Program-made: the position numbers and the translations under genes
DNA from: an uncultured Verrucomicrobiales bacterium
Lineage (GTDB): Bacteria > Verrucomicrobiota > Verrucomicrobiae > Limisphaerales > CANJSG01
DNA: 25,051 bases
Direction: 5' to 3'
NCBI GenBank assembly: GCA_946480965.1
Contig: CAMLMI010000024.1
Location: 1 to 25,051, forward strand
In this document: piece by piece, positions 15,964-22,918 of the stretch
How positions within the stretch are numbered: position 1 is the stretch's first letter
How the letters are laid out: each line of letters opens with the position of its first letter
Notes under the pieces: generated by a model
Databases searched by the model: none
The model's input: the letters and a program-made list of their open reading frames with translations, nothing else
Told to the model about the DNA's origin: nothing

Positions 15964-15997
15964 TTTCCGATCTCCGATCTTCGATTCCCAATCTCCG
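15964..15997. repeat. ATCGGAGATCGG repeat, arm on the cysD side of the four-helix cassette
   Basis: Read on the minus strand, this segment contains GGGAATCGAAGATCGGAGATCGG. It lies between the cysD stop (16002) and the four-helix-bundle start (15961). It is the inverted counterpart of the array at 15518-15585. The unit starts 4 bases after the cysD stop, so it looks like an insertion that left cysD intact. Confidence 0.75.
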
Positions 15998-16001
15998 CCG
16001 C

Positions 16002-16940
16002 TTAGAAGTATCCGGCCTTCTTGCGGTCCTCCATCGCGGCTTCGCTGGCCTTGTCGTCGGCGCGGGTGCCGCGTTCGGTCACGCGGGCGGCGGCGACTTC
16101 GCCGATGATGTCGTCCACAGTGGTGGCCGGGCTGTCGATCATGCCGGTGCTGATCATGTCGGCGATGGTGCGGACGCGGCAGACCATCGACTGGATCGGC
16201 TCGTTCGGCTTCGGACGGCCGCCGACGAAAGGATCGGGCTTGGTCGAATCGGTGTGCGGCGGGGGCACCGGCAACCATTGGCCGCCGCGTCGGAAGACGT
16301 CGCGGGTGTGGCTAAAATAGATGTTCGGCACCTCCAGCTTCTCCTGCCGGATGTATTCCCAGACATCCATCTCGGTCCAGTTGGAGAGCGGGAAGACGCG
16401 CATGTTTTCGCCCTGGTTGAGGCGCGCGTTGTAGAGGTTCCAGATCTCGGGACGCTGATTCTTCGGGTCCCATTGGCCGAAGGCGTCGCGGAAGCTGAAG
16501 AAGCGTTCCTTGGCGCGGGCCTTTTCCTCGTCGCGCCGCGCGCCGCCGATGGCGCAATCGAAGCGGAACTCCTCGATGGCGTTCAGCAGGACGGGAATCT
16601 GGAGCTGGTTGCGGCTGATCTGGCCGGGCGTGGGCGTGACAAAGCCCTTGGCGATGCCTTCGTCCACGGTGCGGACGATGAGCTTCGCGCCGAGCTGCTT
16701 GGCGCGGCGGTCGCGGAACTCAATGAGCTCGGGAAACTCGTGGCCGGTCTCGACGTTGAGGAACGGCATCGGAATGTCCGAAGGGCGGAACGCCTTCTCG
16801 GCGAGACGGAGGAGGCAGATGGAATCCTTGCCTCCGGAGAACAAAAGGGCGGGCCGCTCAAATTCCGCCGCGACTTCACGCATGATGTGAATCGCTTCGG
16901 TCTCCAAATACTGGAGATGATCGAGATGGTAGCTGCTCAT
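16002..16940 (-). CDS. cysD: Sulfate adenylyltransferase small subunit
   Basis: The 312-residue protein is the catalytic subunit of ATP sulfurylase. It has the PP-loop ATP-pyrophosphatase motif SGGKDS (35-40), the FPELIEFRD region, and the strongly conserved C-terminus ERGTRADDKASEAAMEDRKKAGYF, so length and both ends match the family. It works with CysN to form APS in the cytoplasm. In the operon it follows cysH after a 128-bp gap filled mostly by a palindromic repeat. The ATG at 16940 starts the conserved MSSYHLDHLQYLE sequence, and no good Shine-Dalgarno is seen before it. A four-helix-bundle cassette separates it from its partner cysN, which is normally the next gene. Confidence 0.96.
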   Translation of the reverse strand: MSSYHLDHLQYLETEAIHIMREVAAEFERPALLFSGGKDSICLLRLAEKAFRPSDIPMPFLNVETGHEFPELIEFRDRRAKQLGAKLIVRTVDEGIAKGFVTPTPGQISRNQLQIPVLLNAIEEFRFDCAIGGARRDEEKARAKERFFSFRDAFGQWDPKNQRPEIWNLYNARLNQGENMRVFPLSNWTEMDVWEYIRQEKLEVPNIYFSHTRDVFRRGGQWLPVPPPHTDSTKPDPFVGGRPKPNEPIQSMVCRVRTIADMISTGMIDSPATTVDDIIGEVAAARVTERGTRADDKASEAAMEDRKKAGYF

Positions 16941-16954
16941 GGGGAAAAACTCTT

Positions 16955-17060
16955 AACCACAGATGGACACAGATTCACACAGATAGGGACAGAAGATCAG
17001 GAACCGCCTCGTCGCCTCGGCGGCTTCGGGATTTGTGTTCATCTGTGTCCATCTGTGGTT
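16955..17060. repeat. Large palindromic repeat (CACAGATGGACACAGAT type) between cysH and cysD
   Basis: The left arm 16955-16984 starts AACCACAGATGGACACAGAT. The right arm 17031-17060 is its inverted copy, identical over 20 bases and then degenerate. A GC-rich 46-base spacer lies between. It occupies nearly the whole cysH-cysD gap and would form a long hairpin in the polycistronic transcript, ending 14 bases before the cysD start. I recognise this sequence type as one dispersed in environmental bacterial genomes, but copy number here cannot be counted from one window. Confidence 0.85.
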
Positions 17061-17068
17061 GGAAAAAA

Positions 17069-17734
17069 TCAGGCTTGGGCCACGGCTTTGCCGCCCCAGG
17101 CGGCGTGCAGGCCGCATTCGCGCTTCTCGTCGGCTTTGGCGGGATCGAAGTAGTCCCACTCGTTGGGCAGGTTGTGCTGCTTCAGGTAGGCCTCCATCTC
17201 GGCGTCGCTCCAATGGAAGACGGGGCTGAGCTTGAGCGAATTGAAATTCCCGTCGGGCGAAACGATGTCGAGGCCGGCGCGGTTCGGGTTCTGCACCTTG
17301 CGCAGGGCGGTGATCCAGACCGTGGGCGCCAGCTCCTTCATTCCGCGCTGAAAGGGCTCCAGCTTCATGGCGGTGCTGAAGGCTTTGATTCGCTCTTCGT
17401 TCTCCGGCGTGGGCTCGGGCATGCCGCCGAAGACGGCGTCGTAGTGCGCGGCGGTAAGCTTCGGCAGGTAGGGCTTGATGTTCAGCTTGAGGCGGGCCTT
17501 GAGATCCTCGGCGTGTTTGTAGGTGGCCGGACGGTTGTAGCCGTGGTCTACCCACAGCACCGGGATGTCCGGCTGCACCTGCGTGACCAAGTGCAGAATC
17601 ACGGCCTCGTAGGGACGGAAATTGGTCGAGACGATGGCACGGCCACCGGCTTGGGCGAAGCCCCACTTCACGATGTCTAGGGCGGATTTGTTCCGCAGAT
17701 CAGCGTTGGCCTGGGCGATTTGGTCGGGAGTCAT
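17069..17734 (-). CDS. cysH: Phosphoadenylyl-sulfate (PAPS/APS) reductase
   Basis: The 221-residue protein reduces the activated sulfate made by CysDN to sulfite using thioredoxin or glutaredoxin. It shows the family sequences STNFRPYEAVILHLVTQVQPDIPVLWVDHGY, EPFQRGMKEL and VFHWSDAEMEAYL. The active-site cysteine lies in KRECGLH (Cys207) near the C-terminus. The paired-cysteine motifs that bind 4Fe-4S in APS-specific reductases are absent, so the PAPS-using type is more likely and a separate APS kinase would be needed. ATG 17734 is chosen because the family N-terminus begins there. The frame stays open to 17851, but those 39 codons are translated hairpin and the end of cysI. It lies 70 bases after cysI and before cysD. 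Confidence 0.93.
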   Translation of the reverse strand: MTPDQIAQANADLRNKSALDIVKWGFAQAGGRAIVSTNFRPYEAVILHLVTQVQPDIPVLWVDHGYNRPATYKHAEDLKARLKLNIKPYLPKLTAAHYDAVFGGMPEPTPENEERIKAFSTAMKLEPFQRGMKELAPTVWITALRKVQNPNRAGLDIVSPDGNFNSLKLSPVFHWSDAEMEAYLKQHNLPNEWDYFDPAKADEKRECGLHAAWGGKAVAQA

Positions 17735-17756
17735 GGAAGTTCGTCGGTTTAGCAAA

Positions 17757-17789
17757 CGACGCGGAGAACCAAGGGGATTCTCCGCGTCG
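17757..17789 (-). other. Perfect 12-bp hairpin in the cysI-cysH intergenic region
   Basis: On the minus strand CGACGCGGAGAA and TTCTCCGCGTCG flank a 9-base loop. The stem is followed by TTTGCTAAACC, so the T-tract is only three bases. It sits inside an operon and could be a partial terminator or attenuator, a processing site, or a stabilising 3' end for the cysI segment of the mRNA. Confidence 0.55.
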
Positions 17790-17804
17790 GATTGCAGAGT
17801 TGAA

Positions 17805-19517
17805 CTAGTTGGCTGCCGCCGCTTCCGCCGGCTGTTCCTTCCAATAAACACGCTCGACCCAGTCGCCGAAGCGTTCTCCGGCGAGACGCTCGGCCTTGTA
17901 GCGGACGAGCAGCGGGCGCAGTTCGGCTTCGGTGTCAGCTTCCTTGAGCAGATCCTTCCAGACCTTGTTCAACCGGGTGCCGTTCTGGTTGCCGCCGAGC
18001 CAGACCTGGTAGCGGCCGGGGCCTTTGCCCACGAACCCGATCTCGGCCATGTAAGGACGCGCGCAGCCGTTGGGGCAGCCGGTCATGCGGATGATGATCT
18101 CCTGGTCGCTGATTCCCACGTCGGCGCAGACGGCTTCGATGCGGTCGATCAACGTCGGCAGGAAGCGTTCGGACTCGGCCAGGCCCAGGCCGCAGGTCGG
18201 CATGGACGGGCAGGACATCGCCGCGGCGTGCAGCAGGCTCGCCTGCTTCTCGGTCTTCACGCCGTGCTCGTGGAGCAACGCGGTGATGCTGTCCTTCTCG
18301 GCGTCGGTGACGTTTGCGATGAGGACGTTCTGGTTGGCGGAGAGGCGGAACTCGACGTTGCCGAAGCGTTCGGCCACACGGCGCAGCGCGGTCTTCTGCT
18401 TGGCCTTCTCGGTGTCCTTGATGCGGCCGGACGCGACGAAGAGGGTCAGGAACCAACGACCATCGAGGCCCTTCTGCCAGCCGTAAGTGTCGGAGGTGGT
18501 GGTAAACTTGACCGGCTTTGGATCTTCCAGCTTGGCGCCGATGCGCTGCTCGACTTCGCCGCGGAACCACGCGGCACCCTTCTCCTCCAGCACATACTTG
18601 AGGCGGGCGTGCTTGCGGTCGGTGCGATCACCGAAGTCGCGATGAATGGTGAGAACCGCCTTGGCGACGTCGACCAGCTGCTCACGCTTGAAGAAACCGA
18701 CGATATCGGCCAAGCGCGGATAGGTCATCGTGTTGCCATGGCTGCGTCCCATGCCGCCGCCGGCCGTGAGGTTGTAGCCCACGAGCTTGTCGTTCTCAAC
18801 GATGGCGACGAAGCCCATGCAGTTCGTGAAGATGTCCATGTCGTTCACCGGCGGAATGACGAAGGCGACCTTGAACTTACGCGGCAGATATTGTTTGCCG
18901 TAGAGCGGATCGACGAAGTCCTTGTTGGCCGGATCGTCGAGATTGAGCTGCACGCCGTCCACCCAGATGGAGTGGTAGGCCTTGGTCTTCGGCAAGAGCG
19001 CCTCGGAGACAGCCTTGGAATCTTCGTAAACCTGCTGGCGCGCGGTGGTGATGGCGGGCGCGGGAGAGGCCATGACGTTGCGGTTCACGTCGCCGCACGC
19101 GGCCAAGGTGTCGATCATCGCCTGGTTGATCTCCTTCATCAGGGGACCGAGCCGATCCTTCACCACGCCGTGGAACTGGATGCTCTGGCGGGTAGTGACA
19201 CGGAGGGTGTTGTTGGCCTTGGTCGTGGCCAGATCGTCCATCGCGATCCACTGCTTGGCGCTGAGCACGCCGCCGGGAATGCGGCCGCGGATCATCCAGA
19301 TGTAGAGCTTGCCGGTCTTGCGGAGATCGCGGTCGTCCTGCTGGTAGATGCCGTGGAACTTGAGGAACTGCTCGTCGTCGCCGGAGAAGCACGCCTGCGA
19401 ATTGTCGGCCAAGGTGGCGGCGATGTTTCCGGCGAGGGTCGGAACGGCGATCTTCAAATGCTCGTTCTTCACGAGCGGCTTGCCTTCGGTGGACGTCGAT
19501 GCGGGAGCTGCGGACAT
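17805..19517 (-). CDS. cysI: Assimilatory sulfite reductase hemoprotein subunit
   Basis: The 570-residue protein equals E. coli CysI in length. It reduces sulfite to sulfide with six electrons at a coupled siroheme and 4Fe-4S centre. The cluster ligands are visible as Cys436-X5-Cys442 (CPSMPTC) and Cys481-X3-Cys485 (GCPNGC). The substrate and siroheme regions include LRVTTRQSIQFHGV and NCMGFVAIV with GGGMGRSHGN. No flavoprotein CysJ is encoded nearby, so the electron donor (CysJ elsewhere, or ferredoxin) is open. It is the first gene of the cys operon. ATG 19517 is the natural start after an AT-rich leader; the next upstream gene is divergent. The C-terminus is a short Ala-rich tail (EAAAAN). 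Confidence 0.95.
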   Translation of the reverse strand: MSAAPASTSTEGKPLVKNEHLKIAVPTLAGNIAATLADNSQACFSGDDEQFLKFHGIYQQDDRDLRKTGKLYIWMIRGRIPGGVLSAKQWIAMDDLATTKANNTLRVTTRQSIQFHGVVKDRLGPLMKEINQAMIDTLAACGDVNRNVMASPAPAITTARQQVYEDSKAVSEALLPKTKAYHSIWVDGVQLNLDDPANKDFVDPLYGKQYLPRKFKVAFVIPPVNDMDIFTNCMGFVAIVENDKLVGYNLTAGGGMGRSHGNTMTYPRLADIVGFFKREQLVDVAKAVLTIHRDFGDRTDRKHARLKYVLEEKGAAWFRGEVEQRIGAKLEDPKPVKFTTTSDTYGWQKGLDGRWFLTLFVASGRIKDTEKAKQKTALRRVAERFGNVEFRLSANQNVLIANVTDAEKDSITALLHEHGVKTEKQASLLHAAAMSCPSMPTCGLGLAESERFLPTLIDRIEAVCADVGISDQEIIIRMTGCPNGCARPYMAEIGFVGKGPGRYQVWLGGNQNGTRLNKVWKDLLKEADTEAELRPLLVRYKAERLAGERFGDWVERVYWKEQPAEAAAAN

Positions 19518-19560
19518 AAATCTTTAGTTAGTTACCAATGTTAAGTAGGTAAATCTTGAA
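19518..19560 (-). promoter_or_regulatory. AT-rich leader of the cys operon with a TTACC/GGTAA inverted repeat
   Basis: This leader is much richer in A and T than its surroundings. It contains TTACC (19532-19536) and GGTAA (19548-19552) as 5-base inverted arms with 11 bases between, overlapped by TAGTTAGTTACC and TAAGTAGGTAA. It lies immediately before the first cys gene, where a sulfur- or cysteine-responsive repressor might bind. The assignment as operator is inference, and no clear -35/-10 pair was found. Confidence 0.3.
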
Positions 19561-19702
19561 TCCATTCGCGGATCAATGGCAAGCAGGATTCTGGTTCGCT
19601 TGGGTTCGCCTGTCGATTCTACGGATGCCAGCGCCAACATCCGCAGCGGGAATCCAGCTGGTTTCTAGACATTTCCACCCTTTCGCCTCCAATCTTCTGC
19701 CC

Positions 19703-20188
19703 ATGAACTTCCGGGCGAAAATTGTTCCGTTGGACCAGCTCCCGGCTTGGCGCGAAGCGTTTCGCCGCACCGGCCGCAAGTTGGTCGTGACCAATGGCTG
19801 CTTCGACATTCTCCATTTGGGCCATGTCACCTACTTGGAAGCGGCGCGAAACCAGGGCGACGCCCTGCTCATCGGCTGCAACGGCGACGCTGGCGTCAAG
19901 GAACTCAAAGGCCCCAGCCGCCCGGTCAACACCGAGCAGGACCGCGCCGGCATCTTGGCGTCGCTCGAAGCTGTCTCCGCCGTCAGCATTTTCCCGGAAA
20001 GCCGCGCCATACGTTTTCTGTCGCTGGCCCAACCGGACATCTACGTGAAGGGCGGCGACTACACGCTCGAAACCCTGAACGCCGAAGAACGCCGCGTGGT
20101 CGAGCAATGCGGCGGACGGTTTGTCTTCATCCCCTTCGTCCCCGGCAAGTCCACGACCGGGCTGCTCGAAAAGATCTCCAAACTGTGA
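19703..20188 (+). CDS. rfaE2: D-glycero-beta-D-manno-heptose 1-phosphate adenylyltransferase (stand-alone)
   Basis: The 161-residue protein corresponds to the C-terminal, cytidylyltransferase-like domain of bifunctional HldE. It has VVTNGCFDILHLGHVTYLEAAR with the HxGH nucleotide-binding motif (38-41), later VKGGDYTLETL, and the terminal FVPGKSTTGLLEKI. It activates heptose-1-phosphate with ATP to form ADP-heptose for the lipopolysaccharide inner core, which supports a Gram-negative envelope. The kinase half is absent, so a separate kinase must exist elsewhere. ATG 19703 is chosen because the conserved region begins shortly after it; the frame runs upstream to 19556 without family sequence. 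It is divergent from cysI and followed after 111 bases by the coiled-coil gene, which has its own predicted promoter. Confidence 0.93.
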   Translation: MNFRAKIVPLDQLPAWREAFRRTGRKLVVTNGCFDILHLGHVTYLEAARNQGDALLIGCNGDAGVKELKGPSRPVNTEQDRAGILASLEAVSAVSIFPESRAIRFLSLAQPDIYVKGGDYTLETLNAEERRVVEQCGGRFVFIPFVPGKSTTGLLEKISKL

Positions 20189-20236
20189 TCCCCCGAAAAT
20201 CGGGCCTCCCAACACCCGCCCGCCACAAGCGGGACG

Positions 20237-20266
20237 TTGACACCCGCAAACTGAGGCCCTTAGGCT
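20237..20266 (+). promoter_or_regulatory. Predicted promoter of the coiled-coil gene
   Basis: A perfect -35 hexamer TTGACA (20237-20242) is followed after 18 bases by TAGGCT (20261-20266), 34 bases upstream of the ATG at 20300. The -10 matches the E. coli consensus at only 3 of 6 positions, but the -35 and the position are convincing. Confidence 0.5.
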
Positions 20267-20299
20267 CCGCCCTGTTTCTAACCCATAGCTGCTCCTACC

Positions 20300-21058
20300 A
20301 TGCTGATTCGTATTAGTTTGATCGTGGCCATCGTCGCGGGCTTGGCGACCGCGATCATCGGTTTCACCGAGCTGAAATCGCGGCTCACCACCACGATCAC
20401 GGACCGCGACACCTACATGCAGGAACGCGACCAGGAACGGGTGGCCCACACGAAGACCAAGAAGACCCTTTCCGACACGACCGCCACGCTGGAGAAGACC
20501 CAGAAAGATCTGGCCGACGTGACCGGGCAACGCGACGCTCTCCAAGGCGAGAAAGATCAGCTCACCCAAGCAAACCTGAGCCTCACCAAATCGCGCGACG
20601 AGTATAAGCAGAGCCGCGACAGCCTCCAGCAGGAGATCAATCGCTGGAACGGTTTGGGCTATTCCATCGATGCGCTGCGTGGATTCATCGCCGAGCGCAA
20701 GAAGATCCTGGAGGAGAAGGACGCGCTGATCACCGAGAACAAGGTTCTGAACAAAAACCTCGTGATGGTGCAGGACAAACTCGACGGCATTCTCGGCAAG
20801 AACCGCCCCGTCGAACTCCCCGAAAATCTCCGCGGCGAGATCGTGGCCGTCGATCCCAAGTTCGACTTCGTGGTCCTCAACATCGGCGGCGACGCCGGCG
20901 TGAAGGAACGCGGAGAGCTGCTGGTGAACCGCAACGGCCAATTGATCGCCAAGCTGCGTGTTTCCAGCGTCAGCCCCACCCACTCCATCGCCAACATCCT
21001 TCCCGAGTGGAAGGCTGCCAACGAGGAAGTGCTCGAAGGCGACAAGGTTCTTCCCTGA
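20300..21058 (+). CDS. Membrane-anchored coiled-coil protein of unknown function
   Basis: The 252-residue product has an N-terminal transmembrane helix at about 3-22 (IRISLIVAIVAGLATAIIGF), then a long heptad-rich coiled coil from about 25 to 165 with abundant Lys, Glu, Gln and Asp, and a small C-terminal beta-rich domain (about 175-252; GEIVAVDPKFDFVVLNIGGDAGVKERGELLVNR). TM helix, coiled coil and beta domain resemble the layout of MreC-like or other envelope scaffolds, but I do not see the MreC signature and would not assign it. With one TM helix and no cleavage site, the bulk is probably periplasmic. It sits just upstream of a small lipoprotein gene (9-base gap) and the two share a terminator. 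Confidence 0.78.
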   Translation: MLIRISLIVAIVAGLATAIIGFTELKSRLTTTITDRDTYMQERDQERVAHTKTKKTLSDTTATLEKTQKDLADVTGQRDALQGEKDQLTQANLSLTKSRDEYKQSRDSLQQEINRWNGLGYSIDALRGFIAERKKILEEKDALITENKVLNKNLVMVQDKLDGILGKNRPVELPENLRGEIVAVDPKFDFVVLNIGGDAGVKERGELLVNRNGQLIAKLRVSSVSPTHSIANILPEWKAANEEVLEGDKVLP

Positions 21059-21067
21059 TCCGGCCCG

Positions 21068-21226
21068 ATGAAACTCCGCTTCGTCCATCTGCTCCTGCTC
21101 GCCGCTCTGGCCCTCGGGGCAACCGGCTGCCAAAGCGACGACGATCCACGGGTGTCCGAACGCCCTTGGACCCGCACCCAAGGCTGGGAAAACGGGCTCC
21201 CTCAGGAAATGTTCGAAGGCCGCTGA
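21068..21226 (+). CDS. Small lipoprotein of 52 residues
   Basis: This short frame starts at ATG 21068, 9 bases after the coiled-coil gene, and ends at TGA 21224-21226. It encodes MKLRFVHLLLLAALALGATG followed by Cys21, a type II signal peptide with a lipobox-like ATGC. The mature peptide is about 32 residues with an acidic start (QSDDDPRVSE) and a Trp-containing stretch (RPWTRTQGWENGLPQEMF). A lipidated envelope peptide is likely; its function is unknown. Short spacing and the downstream terminator support an operon with the coiled-coil gene. Confidence 0.7.
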   Translation: MKLRFVHLLLLAALALGATGCQSDDDPRVSERPWTRTQGWENGLPQEMFEGR

Positions 21227-21245
21227 TCGAATTCCGTTCCACGAC

Positions 21246-21275
21246 AAAGCCGCTCTTTTGGAGCGGCTTTTTTTT
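21246..21275 (+). terminator. Intrinsic terminator of the coiled-coil / lipoprotein operon
   Basis: AAAGCCGCTC-TTTTG-GAGCGGCTTT forms a perfect 10-bp stem followed directly by further T residues (eight T in a row, 21268-21275). It lies 19 bases after the lipoprotein stop and between convergent genes. On the minus strand the 3' T-run is only three bases, so it mainly serves the plus-strand operon. Confidence 0.9.
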
Positions 21276-21340
21276 GCCCCGGCGCTTCCGGAAAAAGCAC
21301 CCGCAACCTTATTCGGCCTTTGGTTTTCGGTCTGCGCCCT

Positions 21341-22903
21341 TCACTTGGCGAATTCTACGCAGCGGGTTTCCCGAAGCACGGTGACGCGGATCTGGCCGGG
21401 ATACTGGAGCTCGTCCTCGATGCGCCGGGCGATGTTCCGGGCCAGCATGAGGCTCTCGTCGTCGGTGACATGCTCTGGTCGGACCAGCACGCGCACTTCG
21501 CGACCCGCTTGAACCGCGTAGCATTTCTCGACGCCCGGAAACGACAGGCCGATCCGCTCCAGATTCTCCACGCGCCGAAGATAGGTCGTCATCGTTTCTG
21601 ACCGCGCTCCGGGCCGCGACGCGCTAATGGCGTCGGCGGCGCTGACCAGGATGCCGAGCAGCCCAACGTGCGGGACCTCTTCGTGATGGGAGGCGATGCC
21701 GTTGACGATGTCGTCCGGCTCCCCGCAGCGCTTGGCGATGTCCGCGCCGACGAGGGCGTGGGCCCCTTCGACCTCGTGGTTGACCGCCTTGCCGATGTCG
21801 TGGAGCAGCCCGGCACGTTTGGCCGCGATCAGCGGGATGCCGATCTCGGAGGCCATCAATCCGCACAACTGCGCGACCTCCACCGAGTGGTCGAGGATGT
21901 TCTGGGAGAAGGAATGGCGGAACCGGAGCCGTCCGAGCAGCTTCACCAGCTCCGAATGCATCGGGCCGACGCCGGCTTTGACGACCGCGTCTTCGCCCGC
22001 GCGCAGGATCGTCTCGTCCATCTCCTCCTTGACCTTGGCCACGACCTCCTCGATGCGGGTCGGATGGATGCGCCCATCCAGGATCAACCGCTCCATCGCC
22101 TCGCGGGCCACGGCGCGGCGGACGGGATCGAAGCCGGAAAGGACGACGGCGTTCGGCGTGTCGTCGATCAACACGGTCACTCCCGTGGCCTGTTCGAAGG
22201 CGCGGATGTTCCGGCCCTCGCGGCCGATGATGCGGCCCTTGATGTCGTCGCCGGTGAGCGCGACGGTCGCGGTGGAGATGTCGGAGGTGTGGGTGCCGGC
22301 GTAGCGCTGGATAGCCACGGTGAGGATCTTCCGGGCGGTTTCCTCGGCGCGGACCTTGGCTTCCTCCAGGACGTTGCGCGCCAGCCGGGCGGCGTCGCTC
22401 ATCGACTCGTCCTCGATCTGCTTGAGCAACTGCTCGCGGGCCTCGGCGGGATTGAGGCCGGAGATGCGGCTGAGCGCCTGCTTGTTCTGCTCGGCCAGTT
22501 CGCGGGCTTCCTTCTCCCTCGCCTCCAGCAAGGCCGCGCGCTGGTCGAGCTTGCGGGCCTCCGCCTGCACGAGTTCCTCGCGCCGCGCCACGTCGGCGGC
22601 GTTGCGTTCGGAAAGGGCCATCCGGTCGGTGGCGGCCTGCTCCACCAAGGAAGCCTGTTTGACACGTTCGGCGATCTCCGCCTCGGCTTTGCGCCGGGCC
22701 TGCATGGCCTCCTCGCTGGACGCCAGCCGCGCCTCGCGGATGAGCGCGTCGGCCTCGCGCCGGGCGGCGTCGAGCAGAGACTGCCGCTCCATGTCATGGG
22801 CAACCTTGAGGCTGCGCTGCTTCCAGCGGACCAGCCAATAACCGGCGGCTGCCCCGACAAAAAACACCGTCGTGCCGCCGATGAGACCTTCGGATAACGT
22901 CAT
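21341..22903 (-). CDS. rny: Ribonuclease Y
   Basis: The 520-residue protein has the standard RNase Y layout. A single N-terminal transmembrane helix (about 6-24, GLIGGTTVFFVGAAAGYWLV) is followed by a long charged coiled coil (about 30-205), a KH RNA-binding domain with GRIIGREGRNIRAFEQATGV (223-242), and an HD domain with the metal-binding His-Asp in LLHDIGKAVNHEVEGAH (His368, Asp369). It ends in the conserved GQIRVTVLRETRCVEFAK. It is a membrane-bound endoribonuclease that initiates mRNA decay and processing. It is the last gene of the rarA / cyclo-ligase / rny cluster, 15 bases after the cyclo-ligase stop, and converges with the small-lipoprotein operon. Confidence 0.96.
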   Translation of the reverse strand: MTLSEGLIGGTTVFFVGAAAGYWLVRWKQRSLKVAHDMERQSLLDAARREADALIREARLASSEEAMQARRKAEAEIAERVKQASLVEQAATDRMALSERNAADVARREELVQAEARKLDQRAALLEAREKEARELAEQNKQALSRISGLNPAEAREQLLKQIEDESMSDAARLARNVLEEAKVRAEETARKILTVAIQRYAGTHTSDISTATVALTGDDIKGRIIGREGRNIRAFEQATGVTVLIDDTPNAVVLSGFDPVRRAVAREAMERLILDGRIHPTRIEEVVAKVKEEMDETILRAGEDAVVKAGVGPMHSELVKLLGRLRFRHSFSQNILDHSVEVAQLCGLMASEIGIPLIAAKRAGLLHDIGKAVNHEVEGAHALVGADIAKRCGEPDDIVNGIASHHEEVPHVGLLGILVSAADAISASRPGARSETMTTYLRRVENLERIGLSFPGVEKCYAVQAGREVRVLVRPEHVTDDESLMLARNIARRIEDELQYPGQIRVTVLRETRCVEFAK

Positions 22904-22918
22904 TCGTCAAAACCGGCG

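Noticed and set aside
15518..15997. Diversity-generating retroelement, suggested by the Avd-like protein
   Set aside because: No reverse transcriptase, template repeat or variable repeat pair is visible in the window; only the four-helix-bundle protein is shared.
16953..17666. Short frames over the cysH-cysD gap reading NHRWTQMNTN and similar peptides
   Set aside because: They are translations of the palindromic repeat, not genes.
17622..19544. Open frame of 640 codons antisense to cysI
   Set aside because: Shadow of the siroheme protein gene; no motif, and it crosses the cysI-cysH hairpin.
21668..22897. Open frame of 409 codons antisense to rny
   Set aside because: Shadow of RNase Y coding sequence with no domain or start signal.
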